Below, piece after piece: positions 20,433-30,443 of a stretch of 64,000 bases of DNA; position 1 is the first letter of the stretch; every line of letters starts with the position of its first letter. Both the position numbers and the translations under genes were made by a program. A model generated the notes under the pieces. The model was not told the origin of the DNA. It saw nothing but the letters and a program-made list of their open reading frames with translations, and made no database searches. The stretch comes from Candidatus Cacconaster stercorequi (GTDB taxonomy: Bacteria > Bacillota > Clostridia > Oscillospirales > Oscillospiraceae), in assembly GCA_018064925.1 (NCBI GenBank), contig JAGHUH010000013.1:1-64000 (forward strand), written 5' to 3'.

Positions 20433-20495
20433 GAAATTCCTTCCTTTCTGTGGGGGGGTGTATCGACTGGTAAAACAGGCGCGTGCCTGTCAGAA

Positions 20496-21704
20496 TTACG
20501 GCTCAATGACCTTGCCGACCTCCAGCTCGGCGGCGGTGATGATCACCTCGTCACCGGTGCGCAGGATCTGCTCACCGGCGGCATCGGCGGTGGGTTTGAT
20601 CAGCGTGTAGCCATCACCCTGATAGACCACTTCCGCCGGCTTAAACTGGGCGGTCATGCCCACCACGCAGTAGACGCCGCCCTGCCCTTCTTCGTTCATG
20701 CGCAGCGCATTGGCGGGGACGCGGATGCCGCTGTAAGTGGCCAGGATCAGCTCCGCCTGCTGATGGCGCAGCTGGGTGGTTTGGGCAATGTAACGGTTGC
20801 CGGTCAAAATCACCGTCTGTCGTCCGTCCTCCTGGGCGCTGATGCGATAGACCGTCACGGGAATATCCTGTTCGAAGCCCTTGGCAAAGTGCAGCTTGGC
20901 GGATTGCCCCTTCGTCAGCTGTCGGGCCTGCTCCGCGGTAACATTGGCGGCGTAGTACCAGGTGCTTCCGTAAATCAGCTTGCCCACATTGGCGGTGGTG
21001 TCGGTGCTTTTTACCTTGTCCAGCCGGGAGGGCTTCAGCTTTTTGAGCATCTTGGGCGTCAGCGTGGTTTCGTATCCATCGCAGATGGCGGAGTAGGTGC
21101 CGGCCTTGGGCGCGGTGATGTTCTGCGCGTTGGACAGAGAATTGCGCAGCGTGCGCAGGCTTTTCTTCACGGTATCAATATTGGCCTGAATCTCATCGTT
21201 GGAGGAATAGGTGTGGCTGCGCTTGAGGATGGCGGCCTTCAGTGCCGAAATATCATCGGCGGCGGTGGAATAATCGCCCCGCGACACGCTGCCCTGCAGC
21301 TGCAGGATACTGTCATTGATGGAGCTGTCCAGCTTCAGCGCGGCATCGGCATCCAAATAGGTGGACATGGCAAATTCCAACTGCTGCAGCTGCAGCTCCT
21401 GCTCCTCAATTTCGCCGACGGTTTTCAGCGCATCCTCATTTTGATAGGCGATGGCGATGGTCTGCCCTGCGCCCACATGGGCACCCTCGCCCAGAACATG
21501 GCTCAGCGTGACGGCGCCGGAGGAAAAGGTTTCCTCGGATCGGATCATCCAGCCGTCCAGTTCGATGGACGCGGCGGATTGGCTGGGATAGGCCAGTGTG
21601 GTAGTAAAGGGGTCGGTGATGTACTGGTAGCCCTCTGCGGCGAAATACACCACAACGCCAATCAAAATGGCGATGGACAGAAATTTGAAAGGACTGTTTT
21701 TCAT
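20496..21704 (-). CDS. HlyD-like membrane adaptor/secretion-type protein
   Basis: MKNSPFKFLSIAILIGVVVYFAAEGYQYITDP TM; lipoyl-like/coiled-coil organisation EGAHVGAGQTIAIAYQNEDALKTVGEIEEQELQLQQLE. Confidence 0.65.
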   Translation of the reverse strand: MKNSPFKFLSIAILIGVVVYFAAEGYQYITDPFTTTLAYPSQSAASIELDGWMIRSEETFSSGAVTLSHVLGEGAHVGAGQTIAIAYQNEDALKTVGEIEEQELQLQQLEFAMSTYLDADAALKLDSSINDSILQLQGSVSRGDYSTAADDISALKAAILKRSHTYSSNDEIQANIDTVKKSLRTLRNSLSNAQNITAPKAGTYSAICDGYETTLTPKMLKKLKPSRLDKVKSTDTTANVGKLIYGSTWYYAANVTAEQARQLTKGQSAKLHFAKGFEQDIPVTVYRISAQEDGRQTVILTGNRYIAQTTQLRHQQAELILATYSGIRVPANALRMNEEGQGGVYCVVGMTAQFKPAEVVYQGDGYTLIKPTADAAGEQILRTGDEVIITAAELEVGKVIEP

Positions 21705-21747
21705 GATCGGTTACCTCTCTGGCGGCCATCCGCCGGAGGCGGTGCCG

Positions 21748-21978
21748 CTATGCCTGCTCCTCCATCAGTGAGATGGGATGCATGGGAACAATGGTGGAAA
21801 TGGCGTGCTTGTAGATGACCTGCTGCTTTCCGTCGGTGTCTAATACCAGGGTAAAGCAGTCAAAGCCGTGGACCACGCCCCGCAGCTGAAAGCCGTTCAT
21901 CAGAAATACGGTCACGGGCATATTCTGCTTGCGGGCACGGGTGAGAAAAATTTCCTGAAGATTGTTTGTCTTTTGCAT
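21748..21978 (-). CDS. hfq: RNA chaperone Hfq
   Basis: [60 protein letters not shown]. Confidence 0.96.
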   Translation of the reverse strand: MQKTNNLQEIFLTRARKQNMPVTVFLMNGFQLRGVVHGFDCFTLVLDTDGKQQVIYKHAISTIVPMHPISLMEEQA

Positions 21979-22039
21979 ATCGTCTGCTCCTTTTCTCTTT
22001 TTGCGGACGATAGCATGGTGACAGCTCGTCCGCCGGAGG

Positions 22040-22984
22040 TTATCGTAATCCCTCGGCGGTGAGGATTTCTGTCGCTTTTTGGAGAGCCAGGGAAAAAATC
22101 GGTTCTTTTTCCCAATAGAGCCAGTGGATGTCTTTGTTTCGCCTCAGCCAGGTGAGCTGGCGCTTGGCGTATTGCCGGGAGCGGAGCTTGACCTCCTCCA
22201 CGGCCTCCTGTTCCGTAATCAGCCCCTCCTCCACGGCTAAAAACTGCTTGTAGCCGATGGCCTGCAGGGCGGTGGCGCTGCGGGGCAGTCCGGAGGAGAG
22301 CAAGGTGCGTACCTCCTGCAAAAGTCCCTGCTGCACCATCAGATCGACCCGGCGGTCGATGCGGTCGCGGAGATCCTGCCGGTGGGCAAAATCCAGACCG
22401 ATATATACGGCGTCATATTTCGGCGGTGTCTGACGGGTGCGGCGGTTATGCTCGGTGATAGTCATGCCGGTCTCCAGATAGACCTCCAGCGCCCGGATAA
22501 TGCGCTTTTCATCCTTGAGATGGAGCTTTTCGGCGGCGGTGGGGTCAATGGTGCGCAGTTCTTCCAGCAAAACGGCACTGCCCTCTTGGGCCATCCGATT
22601 TTGCAGCATGGTCCGCGTTTCGCCGCCGGCACTGCCGGAGGCAAAGTCGGTGCCCCGCACCAGTGCATCAAGATACAGTCCCGTGCCGCCCACCAAAATG
22701 GGCAGCTTGCCCCGTCCAAGGATGTCCTGTATGCACCCATCGGCCATTTCGCAGAACCGCGCCACCGACCAGCTCTCGCCCGGGTCGGCCACGGCGATCA
22801 TGTGGTGGGGGATGCCCTCCATCTCATCGGGGGTGGGGGCGGCGGTGCCGATGGTCATCCCGCGGTAGATCTGCATGGAGTCCACGCTGACCACCTCGCC
22901 GTTGTACGCTTTGGCCAGCGCCACGCCCATTTTGGTTTTTCCGGAGGCCGTAGGCCCCACGACACAGAGTATCTTCGGCGTCAT
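22040..22984 (-). CDS. miaA: tRNA dimethylallyltransferase
   Basis: [51 protein letters not shown]. Confidence 0.96.
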   Translation of the reverse strand: MTPKILCVVGPTASGKTKMGVALAKAYNGEVVSVDSMQIYRGMTIGTAAPTPDEMEGIPHHMIAVADPGESWSVARFCEMADGCIQDILGRGKLPILVGGTGLYLDALVRGTDFASGSAGGETRTMLQNRMAQEGSAVLLEELRTIDPTAAEKLHLKDEKRIIRALEVYLETGMTITEHNRRTRQTPPKYDAVYIGLDFAHRQDLRDRIDRRVDLMVQQGLLQEVRTLLSSGLPRSATALQAIGYKQFLAVEEGLITEQEAVEEVKLRSRQYAKRQLTWLRRNKDIHWLYWEKEPIFSLALQKATEILTAEGLR

Positions 22985-23202
22985 AGATCGTCCCTCATGT
23001 TGCTGTTGTTTCCTCCCCGCACATAGCGCAGCAGATCCAGTCCGGCGCACAGGTAGGAGGAAACGGTCAATGCCAGAAACAGGCCGCGCGGGACAAAATC
23101 AAGGGGAAGCACGCCGGTATAGTTCAGCAGAAACAGCGTACCTGCCGCAAAATTTACATTGGCGGAGAGATAATTTGCCTTTGCCCACTGGTTTTTGTCC
23201 AT
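22981..23202 (-). CDS. Small two-TM hypothetical membrane protein
   Basis: MDKNQWAKANYLSANVNFAAGTLFLLNYTGVLPLDFVPRGLFLALTVSSYLCAGLDLLRYVRGGNNSN; between mutL and miaA with overlapping stop/start. Confidence 0.6.
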   Translation of the reverse strand: MDKNQWAKANYLSANVNFAAGTLFLLNYTGVLPLDFVPRGLFLALTVSSYLCAGLDLLRYVRGGNNSNMRDDL

Positions 23203-23212
23203 GAAATTCTCC

Positions 23213-25117
23213 TTATGCGCGCTTGAACATTTTCTCGATTTCGTATTTTGTCAGCTTGTATTTCACCGGGCGGCCGTGGGGGCAGTATTGAATCTGGCCG
23301 GACTGCACCTTTTCCACCAGCGCCGCCATTTCGGCCCGGTCGGTGGTCATGCCGGCCTTGATAGCGCTCTTGCAGGCCATGGTGTGCAGCAGCTCGTCCC
23401 GGGCGCTTTCCGGGTCGGCGCGGCCGGACAGCAGCTTGCCCGCCAGCTCCTCCAGCGTGGCGCAGGCGTCCTCGGCGCAGATATCTGCGGGTACTTCACG
23501 CACGAGAACGGTGCCGTCGCCGAAGTCCTCGCAGGCAAAGCCGAACTGCCGCAGCGTGGTGAGATTTTCCAGCACGGCGGCGTATTCCTCGCTGCTTAAT
23601 GTCACCGTCAGCGGCACCAGAAGCGTCTGCGCCATCAGCGGCTGGGTGTTCTCCTTCAGTTTATCGAAACGGATGCGCTCGTGGGCGGCGTGCTTGTCGA
23701 TGAGCCACACGCAGCCTGCGTCATCCTCGCAGATGATGTAAGTTTTCAGCACCTCGCCAACGATGCGCCAGGGCACCTGTTTCACCGGCTCCATGGTTTG
23801 CTGTACCGGCACGGGCAGGGGTTCCTGTACCGCAATGTCGGGTGCTTTCGGCGCCGTGATCTCCACCGTTACTTCCCTGCCCTGCAGCGTGATCGGTGTC
23901 TGCACGGTGTTTGTGTCATGCGGCATCACATCCCGCACCACGGATTTCTTTTCCGTGGCGGAAATCGGAGCGGCAGGACGAACGGGCACGGCAGGGGTCA
24001 CGGGACGGGTGGTGTAGGAACCAACAGGCGTGGCGGATTTTTGCCCCTCGGCGGTCTTTTCCTTAAATTGCTGCACATTCAGCTTCTGATAAAAGCTCTC
24101 CTGTTTCGGCTCTGCGGCCGCCGGACGCTTCTCGGCGTTCAGCTTGTCCAGCACGGTGTAATACACCGCATCGAATACGGATTTTTCCGACAGGAATTTC
24201 ACCACGGTCTTGGCAGGATGCACATTCACATCCACGGCCCCGGCGGGCAGTGTGATATGCAGCACACAGCCGGGGAATTTCCCCTTCAGCAGTTGGTTGC
24301 GATAGGCTTCCTCCAGCGCGGTGGTGAGCAGCGGGGACTTCACAAAGCGCCCGTTGACGAAAAATACCTGACGGGCACGGGTGCCGTGACCGTTCAGCGG
24401 CTTGGTGACGAAGCCCTCCACGGCAATGTCACCGCTGCAGCCGCGGATAGGCAGCAGGTTCAGCGCAAAGCCGCGCCCCATGGCGGCATAAATGGCAGAG
24501 GACAGCTTCCCGTCGCCGGGGGTATGAAGCACCTCGTTGCCGTCACGCAGCAGCTTGAAGGAGATATCGGGATGACTCAATGCCAGATGGGTGACGATGC
24601 CGGTCACGGCGCTGCCCTCGGCGCTGTCTTTTTTCATAAATTTCATACGGGCGGGGGTGTTGTAGAAAAGATTCCGCACTACAATGGTGGTACCCTCCGG
24701 ACAGCCGGTATCCTGCACCTCGCCGGCCACACCGCCATCCAGATGGAGCATGGCGCCGCAGGCGGCACCCTTTTCCCGGGAGAAAATATCCACATGGCTG
24801 ACCGCGGCGATGGCGGCCAACGCCTCACCCCGGAAGCCCAGCGTGCCGATGGCGCCCAGGTCGTCGGCGGTGCGCAGCTTACTGGTGGCGTGGCGCAGGA
24901 AGGCGGTGGGCAATTGCCCGGGGGCGATGCCGCAGCCGTTGTCGGTGATGCGCAGATAGGTCAGACCGCCCCGCTCCAGCTCCACCACGATGGCGCTGGC
25001 ACCGGCGTCAATGGCGTTTTCCAGAAGCTCCTTGGCCACACTGGCGGGACGCTCCACCACCTCGCCGGCGGCAATCAGATCCGCCACATGGGAAGAAAGT
25101 TGTTGAATGTCGGGCAT
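23213..25117 (-). CDS. mutL: DNA mismatch repair protein MutL
   Basis: MPDIQQLSSHVADLIAAGEVVERPASVAKELLENAIDAGASAI; GFRGEALAAIAAVS; C-terminal ACKSAIKAGM. Confidence 0.97.
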   Translation of the reverse strand: MPDIQQLSSHVADLIAAGEVVERPASVAKELLENAIDAGASAIVVELERGGLTYLRITDNGCGIAPGQLPTAFLRHATSKLRTADDLGAIGTLGFRGEALAAIAAVSHVDIFSREKGAACGAMLHLDGGVAGEVQDTGCPEGTTIVVRNLFYNTPARMKFMKKDSAEGSAVTGIVTHLALSHPDISFKLLRDGNEVLHTPGDGKLSSAIYAAMGRGFALNLLPIRGCSGDIAVEGFVTKPLNGHGTRARQVFFVNGRFVKSPLLTTALEEAYRNQLLKGKFPGCVLHITLPAGAVDVNVHPAKTVVKFLSEKSVFDAVYYTVLDKLNAEKRPAAAEPKQESFYQKLNVQQFKEKTAEGQKSATPVGSYTTRPVTPAVPVRPAAPISATEKKSVVRDVMPHDTNTVQTPITLQGREVTVEITAPKAPDIAVQEPLPVPVQQTMEPVKQVPWRIVGEVLKTYIICEDDAGCVWLIDKHAAHERIRFDKLKENTQPLMAQTLLVPLTVTLSSEEYAAVLENLTTLRQFGFACEDFGDGTVLVREVPADICAEDACATLEELAGKLLSGRADPESARDELLHTMACKSAIKAGMTTDRAEMAALVEKVQSGQIQYCPHGRPVKYKLTKYEIEKMFKRA

Positions 25118-25170
25118 GGGAAAACCTCCCTTCAGTTAATGCATCATGATAAATGCACAATGCAAAATGA

Positions 25171-25353
25171 TCATTTCGATAAAACGGTTTGCGATGTAGA
25201 GGTCGGCGTCCTCGACGGCTCGTTTCGCAAAATTTGCTTAGATAAAACATATTCCCGTTTCCGTTTTGTCAGATGCTTGTACAGGTTTACAATCCTCACA
25301 GCGAACGGAAAGCTCTTATCAAGGATAATATGATCGTCGATATCTCTTTTCAT
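25171..25353 (-). pseudogene. Truncated four-helix-bundle (S23/IVS-type) protein remnant
   Basis: MKRDIDDHIILDKSFPFAVRIVNLYKHLTKRKREYVLSKQILR matches the N-terminal half of the ORF at 44919-45275, then diverges to EPSRTPTSTSQTVLSK. Confidence 0.7.
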
Positions 25354-25359
25354 TTAGCA

Positions 25360-27966
25360 TTATGCATTTAGCATTGCTTTCAGCTCGTACAGCAGGTTCA
25401 GCGCCTCCAAAGGGCTCATGGTGTCCACCTGAGCGCGGCGCAGTTGATCAATGGCCTCTGCCTCGCCCATGGCGGCAAAGGACACCTGCTCGCTGTCATC
25501 CGTCACAGGTGCGGCGGGACGCCCGGCGTCCTGCTCCAGCTCCCGCAGGATCTTCTTGGCGCGGAAGACCACGGTGTCCGGCAGACCTGCCAGACGGGCC
25601 ACCTCAATGCCGTAGCTGCGGTCGGCGCCGCCGGGGATGATCTTGCGCAGGAAAATAATGTCCTCGCCCCGTGTGCGGACGGCGATGCTGTAATTTTTCA
25701 CGCCGGGGAGGGTGTCCTCCATGGCGGTAAGCTCGTGATAATGGGTGGCAAACAGCGTTTTAGCTCCCAGCTTTTTCGTGTCGGCGCAGTATTCCAGCAC
25801 GGCCCGGGCAATGCTCATGCCGTCAAAGGTGCTGGTGCCGCGGCCGATCTCGTCTAAAATCAGCAGGGAGTTGGCGGTGGCGGCGTGGAGAATGTCGCTG
25901 ACCTCCGTCATCTCCACCATAAAGGTGGATTGTCCGGCGCTCAGGTCGTCGCTGGCGCCGATGCGGGTGAAAACGCGATCCACCACGCCGATGTGTGCAT
26001 CGTGAGCGGGGACGAAGGAGCCGATCTGCGCCATCAGGGTGATCAGTGCCACCTGCCGCATATAGGTGGATTTACCCGCCATGTTGGGGCCGGTAATGAT
26101 GGCGACCCGGTTTTCCCGCTGTCCCATGTAGGTGTCGTTGGGCACGAACAGGGTATCCCTGCGCATGGCCTCCACCACGGGATGGCGCCCATCGTGGATC
26201 TCGATCACGCCGCTGTCATCCACCACCGGACAGCAGTAGTTGTTCTTCACCGCCACGGCGGCAAAGGAGCACAGCGTGTCGATCTGTGCCACGGCGGCGG
26301 CAGTCTGCTGAATGCGTCCGACGGCGTCAGCGATCTGCTGGCGCAGGGTCTGGAACAGCTCGTATTCCAGTGCCGATACCCGGTCGGCAGCGGAGAGGAT
26401 GTCGCTCTCCAGATTTTTTAGTTCCTGGGTGATGTAGCGTTCGCCGTTTACCAGCGTCTGCTTGCGGATATAGGTCTCGGGCACCTGATCTTTGAACGAG
26501 TTGGATACCTCGATGTAATAGCCGAATACCTTGTTATAGCCGATTTTCAGCGTCCGGATGCCGGTGCGTTCCTTTTCGGTGGACTCCATCTCGGCGATGA
26601 TGTTCTTGCCGCCATGGAGAATGCTCCGCAGGCGATCCACCTCCGGATGGAAGCCGTCGCGGATAAATTCACCCTCCCGGATGGAGAAGGGCGGCTCATC
26701 CACCAGTGTCATGCCGATGAGGGAGCACAGATCGTTGAGATCGTCCAGTTGTTCGTTCAGTTCACGCAGAAGTCCTTTGGGGAATGCGGCCAGCTGCGCC
26801 TTGACCTCCGGCAGCTTCTCCATGGCGGTGCGCAGTGCAGCCATATCCCGCCCGCCGGCACTGCCGTAGACGATGCGGCCGATGAGCCGCTCCATATCGC
26901 CGATACCGCTGAGGGTCAGGATCAGCTCCTCCCGCTCCACGGTATGGCTGACCAGCGCGTTCACCGCGTCCAGCCGGCGGCAGATGGCGCTGACCCCCAG
27001 CAGGGGACGCTCCAGCCAGGAGCGCAGGCAACGGGCGCCCATGGCGGTCTTTGTTTTATCCAGTACCCAGAGGAGACTGCCCTTCTTCTCTTTGGAGCGC
27101 AGCGTCTCCGTCAGCTCCAGATTGCGCCGGGTGGTGAGATCCAGCTCCATGAACTGTCCCTCCCGGTAAAATTCCAGATCGTCAATGTGGCTCAGATCGG
27201 TTTTCTGCGTTTCGTGCAGATAGCCCAGCAGCGCACCCAACGCCAGCGCGGCGGCAGGATTGTTTCGGGGCAGTCGGGCAAAGGCCTCGTCGCCGAACTG
27301 CTGACGGATCAGCTTTTCGGCGTATTCCGTCTGAAAGCGGGCGGCGGGCAGCTTCTCCATGTGGCAATGAAATTTGGTGTCCAGCACGCTGTGAAGCTCC
27401 TCTGTGAAAAAGGCGGCCTCGTTCACCACGGCCTCGGCGGGAGAAAACCGTCCCAGCTCGTTGAGCAGATGCTCCAATCGCTCCGGCCCTTCAAAAGCAG
27501 TGGCGTGGGTCTTACCGGTGGAAATATCGCAGGCGCACAGCGCGGCAAAGTCGTCGTCCAGATAGATACCGGCGCAGAAGTTGCTGCGCCCGTCCTCCAG
27601 ACACGCGCTGTCGATGACCGTGCCGGGGGTCACCACCCGGATGATATCCCGCTTCACCAGTCCCTTGGCCTTGGCGGGGTCCTCGGTCTGCTCGCAGATG
27701 GCCACCTTGTAGCCCTTGGCAATGAGCCGCGCAATATAGGCATCGCTGGCGTGGTAAGGAATGCCGCACATGGGCACCTTTTCCTCGAAGGACTTGTTTT
27801 TATCCTTGTCGCGGGTGGTCAGCGTCAGATCCAGCTCCCGGGACGCCGTGCGGGCATCGCTGCCAAACATCTCGTAAAAGTCACCCAGACGGAAAAACAG
27901 GATGGAATCCTTGTTTTGCTCCTTGATCTCCAGATATTGCCGCATCATGGGCGTCAGTTCCGCCAT
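25360..27966 (-). CDS. mutS: DNA mismatch repair protein MutS
   Basis: TPMMRQYLEIKEQNKDSILFFRLGDFYEMFGSDA; ITGPNMAGKSTYMRQVALITLMAQIGSFVPA; LILDEIGRGTSTFDGMSIA. Confidence 0.98.
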   Translation of the reverse strand: MAELTPMMRQYLEIKEQNKDSILFFRLGDFYEMFGSDARTASRELDLTLTTRDKDKNKSFEEKVPMCGIPYHASDAYIARLIAKGYKVAICEQTEDPAKAKGLVKRDIIRVVTPGTVIDSACLEDGRSNFCAGIYLDDDFAALCACDISTGKTHATAFEGPERLEHLLNELGRFSPAEAVVNEAAFFTEELHSVLDTKFHCHMEKLPAARFQTEYAEKLIRQQFGDEAFARLPRNNPAAALALGALLGYLHETQKTDLSHIDDLEFYREGQFMELDLTTRRNLELTETLRSKEKKGSLLWVLDKTKTAMGARCLRSWLERPLLGVSAICRRLDAVNALVSHTVEREELILTLSGIGDMERLIGRIVYGSAGGRDMAALRTAMEKLPEVKAQLAAFPKGLLRELNEQLDDLNDLCSLIGMTLVDEPPFSIREGEFIRDGFHPEVDRLRSILHGGKNIIAEMESTEKERTGIRTLKIGYNKVFGYYIEVSNSFKDQVPETYIRKQTLVNGERYITQELKNLESDILSAADRVSALEYELFQTLRQQIADAVGRIQQTAAAVAQIDTLCSFAAVAVKNNYCCPVVDDSGVIEIHDGRHPVVEAMRRDTLFVPNDTYMGQRENRVAIITGPNMAGKSTYMRQVALITLMAQIGSFVPAHDAHIGVVDRVFTRIGASDDLSAGQSTFMVEMTEVSDILHAATANSLLILDEIGRGTSTFDGMSIARAVLEYCADTKKLGAKTLFATHYHELTAMEDTLPGVKNYSIAVRTRGEDIIFLRKIIPGGADRSYGIEVARLAGLPDTVVFRAKKILRELEQDAGRPAAPVTDDSEQVSFAAMGEAEAIDQLRRAQVDTMSPLEALNLLYELKAMLNA

Positions 27967-28098
27967 GGAAATGCCTCCTTTACGAAAGAATTGTGCAAAA
28001 AGTTGTGGAAAGTGTGGAAAAGCGCAGATTTCCTCTTTAAAAATCCGGCCAAAAATGGTAATAACAGATGGCTGACATAATGTGGGACAATGGCGCCC

Positions 28099-29541
28099 TT
28101 ATGCCAGCGTGCCGAACAGTGCCCAAGTGTTGCTGTCGGTGATGGTCACATCACGGTACTGCCCGATGAGAGACTTGTCCCCCACCAGATGCACCAGCCG
28201 TCCGCCGGCGGTGCGAGAGGACAGCGGCCAACGGGCATCGTCGGTCTCACCGTCGATAAGGACGCGGACGGTTTTTCCCACATAGCCCGCGTGGAGCCGG
28301 GCAGAGATCTCGTTCTGCGCGTCGCACAGGCGGTCGAACCAGACCTGCTTTTCTTTTCGGGGCACGGGGTCGTCCATTTTGGCGGCGGGTGTGCCGGGAC
28401 GGGGTGAGAAAATAAAGGTGAACAGTGCGTCGAACTCCACCTGCTTCACCAGTGCCACGGTCTCCATGGCCTCGGCTTCCGTTTCGCCGGGGAAGCCGAT
28501 GATGACATCGGAGGTCAGCACCAGCTCCGGCATGACCTTGCGGGCATAGGTAATGAGATCAAGATATTTTGCCCTGTCATAGGGGCGGTTCATGGCCCGC
28601 AGCACGCGGTCAGAGCCGGACTGCACCGGCAGATGGAGCTGCTTGGCGATGTGCTTGCATCGGGCCATGGTATCGAACAGCTTGTAGGTGGCGTCCTTGG
28701 GTTGGGACGACATGAAACGAATGAGATAGTCGCCGGGGATCTCGTCGATGGCGGACAGCAGATCGGCAAAATCGTAGCCGATGTCCAGATCCTTGCCGTA
28801 GGAGTTGACATTCTGCCCCAGAAGCGTAATTTCCTTGTAGCCCGCCTCCACCAGCTCCCGCACCTCGGAGAGGATCTTCTCCGGATCGCGGCTGCGTTCA
28901 CGACCCCGGACATAGGGCACGATGCAGTATGAGCAGAAGTTGTTGCACCCGTACATGATGGAGACCCACGCCTTGATGGTGCCCTCCCGGACAACAGGCA
29001 TCCCCTCGGCGATCTGACCGTGTTCCTCCTCCACGGAGAACACTCGGCGCCGGCGGGAATAGACCTGATACAAAAGCTCCGGGAAGCGCCACATGGCCTG
29101 CGGCCCGAACACCAGATCCACATGGCGGTAGGACTTGCGCACCTTTTCCGCCACTTCCGGGCGCTGCGCCATGCAGCCGCACAGGCAAATGATCTGCTCC
29201 GGGTTGGCCTTTTTGGTGTGGGTCAGGGCGCCCAGATTGCCGTAAACCCGCTTTTCGGCGTGGTCACGGATGGCGCAGGTGTTCAGCACGATGATGTCGG
29301 CCTCCTCCGCCTTGTCGGTGAAGGTGCAGCCCATGGCCTCCAGCATACCCATGATGTGCTGGCTGTCGGCCACATTCTGCTGGCAGCCGAAGGTATCCAC
29401 CAGTGCCCGGGGCTGCTTGCCGCGCAGACGGTGGAGTGCATTGATCTTATCGGTAAAATCCTTTTGACGGGCCATCTGGCTCTCGTCCAGGACGACTTGT
29501 TTTCTTTCCAAAATAAACCTCCCGGCCGCCGGATATGACAA
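28099..29541 (-). CDS. miaB: tRNA-2-methylthio-N6-dimethylallyladenosine synthase
   Basis: ALVDTFGCQQNVADSQHIMGMLEAMG; MYGCNNFCSYCIVPYVRGRERSR radical SAM; C-terminal TRAM domain. Confidence 0.96.
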   Translation of the reverse strand: MSYPAAGRFILERKQVVLDESQMARQKDFTDKINALHRLRGKQPRALVDTFGCQQNVADSQHIMGMLEAMGCTFTDKAEEADIIVLNTCAIRDHAEKRVYGNLGALTHTKKANPEQIICLCGCMAQRPEVAEKVRKSYRHVDLVFGPQAMWRFPELLYQVYSRRRRVFSVEEEHGQIAEGMPVVREGTIKAWVSIMYGCNNFCSYCIVPYVRGRERSRDPEKILSEVRELVEAGYKEITLLGQNVNSYGKDLDIGYDFADLLSAIDEIPGDYLIRFMSSQPKDATYKLFDTMARCKHIAKQLHLPVQSGSDRVLRAMNRPYDRAKYLDLITYARKVMPELVLTSDVIIGFPGETEAEAMETVALVKQVEFDALFTFIFSPRPGTPAAKMDDPVPRKEKQVWFDRLCDAQNEISARLHAGYVGKTVRVLIDGETDDARWPLSSRTAGGRLVHLVGDKSLIGQYRDVTITDSNTWALFGTLA

Positions 29542-29649
29542 ATGGCGACACTACTCTACTTTAACTAAATAATTATACCACAAACCAAAAATCGCGTAAA
29601 GAGATTTTGTAATGATTTACACCCCGGAAAAATTATGGTAAGATGGCAG

Positions 29650-29815
29650 GGATATGCAGGGAAACAGGTGCAAATCCTGTGCGAGCCCGTCGCCGTAATG
29701 AGCCATTTCCGTGTGTTGTCCTTACCCGCAGCCGCATGCGGGGACAGGTCATTGGCAGTTTGCTGAGAAGGCCGGACAAACACCGCTCAAAGCCGAAATA
29801 TCTGCATACCAAAAC
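29650..29815 (+). promoter_or_regulatory. Cobalamin riboswitch
   Basis: GGGAAACAGGTGCAAATCCTGTGCGAGCCCGTCGCCGTAATG ... GGCAGTTTGCTGAGAAGGCC ... AAAGCCGAAATATCTGC match the ordered conserved blocks of the Cbl aptamer. Confidence 0.85.
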
Positions 29816-29877
29816 ACCTCCGCCATTTGCCGCGAGCGCCGGCGCAGGAGGAATATAAAACATAAGGAGAAAATGCG

Positions 29878-30324
29878 ATGAAAAAGACAGGCATGAAAAG
29901 ATGGCTGCGCATTTTTCTGTGCGTGGTGCTGATTGCGGCAATGGCACTGGCGGCAGTGGGATGCACAGACAAGACGGAGAGCGCCCCCGGCGACGCGTCC
30001 ATCACCTATACCGACGGCAGTGAGCTGGGTCAGGGTGAAAAGGCGTTTGCACTGACGGTGACGGAGCAGGACGGCAAGGAGAGTCATTTCACCGTCCATA
30101 CGGATGATGCCACCGTGGGTGAGGCGCTGCTGGATCTGGGACTGATCCAAGGCGAGCAGGGCGACTACGGCTTGTATGTGAAAACCGTGAACGGCATCAC
30201 GGCGGATTATGACACCGATGGCGTCTACTGGGCGTTCTATGTAAATGGCGAGTATGCCGCGACGGGTGTGGATACCACAGCCATCACCGACGGCGCGGAC
30301 TATGCGCTGAAGGTGGAAAAATAA
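29878..30324 (+). CDS. DUF4430 (transcobalamin-C-terminal-like) lipoprotein
   Basis: AMALAAVGCTDK lipobox; TVGEALLDLGLIQGEQGDYGLYVKTVNGITADYDTDGVYWAFYVNGEYAATGVDTTAITDGADYALKVEK. Confidence 0.85.
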   Translation: MKKTGMKRWLRIFLCVVLIAAMALAAVGCTDKTESAPGDASITYTDGSELGQGEKAFALTVTEQDGKESHFTVHTDDATVGEALLDLGLIQGEQGDYGLYVKTVNGITADYDTDGVYWAFYVNGEYAATGVDTTAITDGADYALKVEK

Positions 30325-30337
30325 GATACCCATTAAA

Positions 30338-30359
30338 AGCCCGCCGATGTCGGCGGGCT
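30338..30359 (+). terminator. terminator after DUF4430 gene
   Basis: AGCCCGCCGAtgTCGGCGGGCTTTTT. Confidence 0.75.
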
Positions 30360-30443
30360 TTTTGTGTGGAGCAGCAGGAAATAAAGTTGCAAAATCGTGT
30401 GATGCGGGGTATGATAATTAAAATATACTATGCGAGGGAGCTT

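Noticed and set aside
19263-21818. 851-aa plus-strand ORF spanning sepF-ylmE-HlyD-like antisense
   Set aside because: Crosses three well-supported minus-strand genes; composition typical of shadow ORFs.
25008-25250. 80-aa minus ORF overlapping the mutL start
   Set aside because: Different frame of mutL and of the four-helix-bundle remnant; no independent support.
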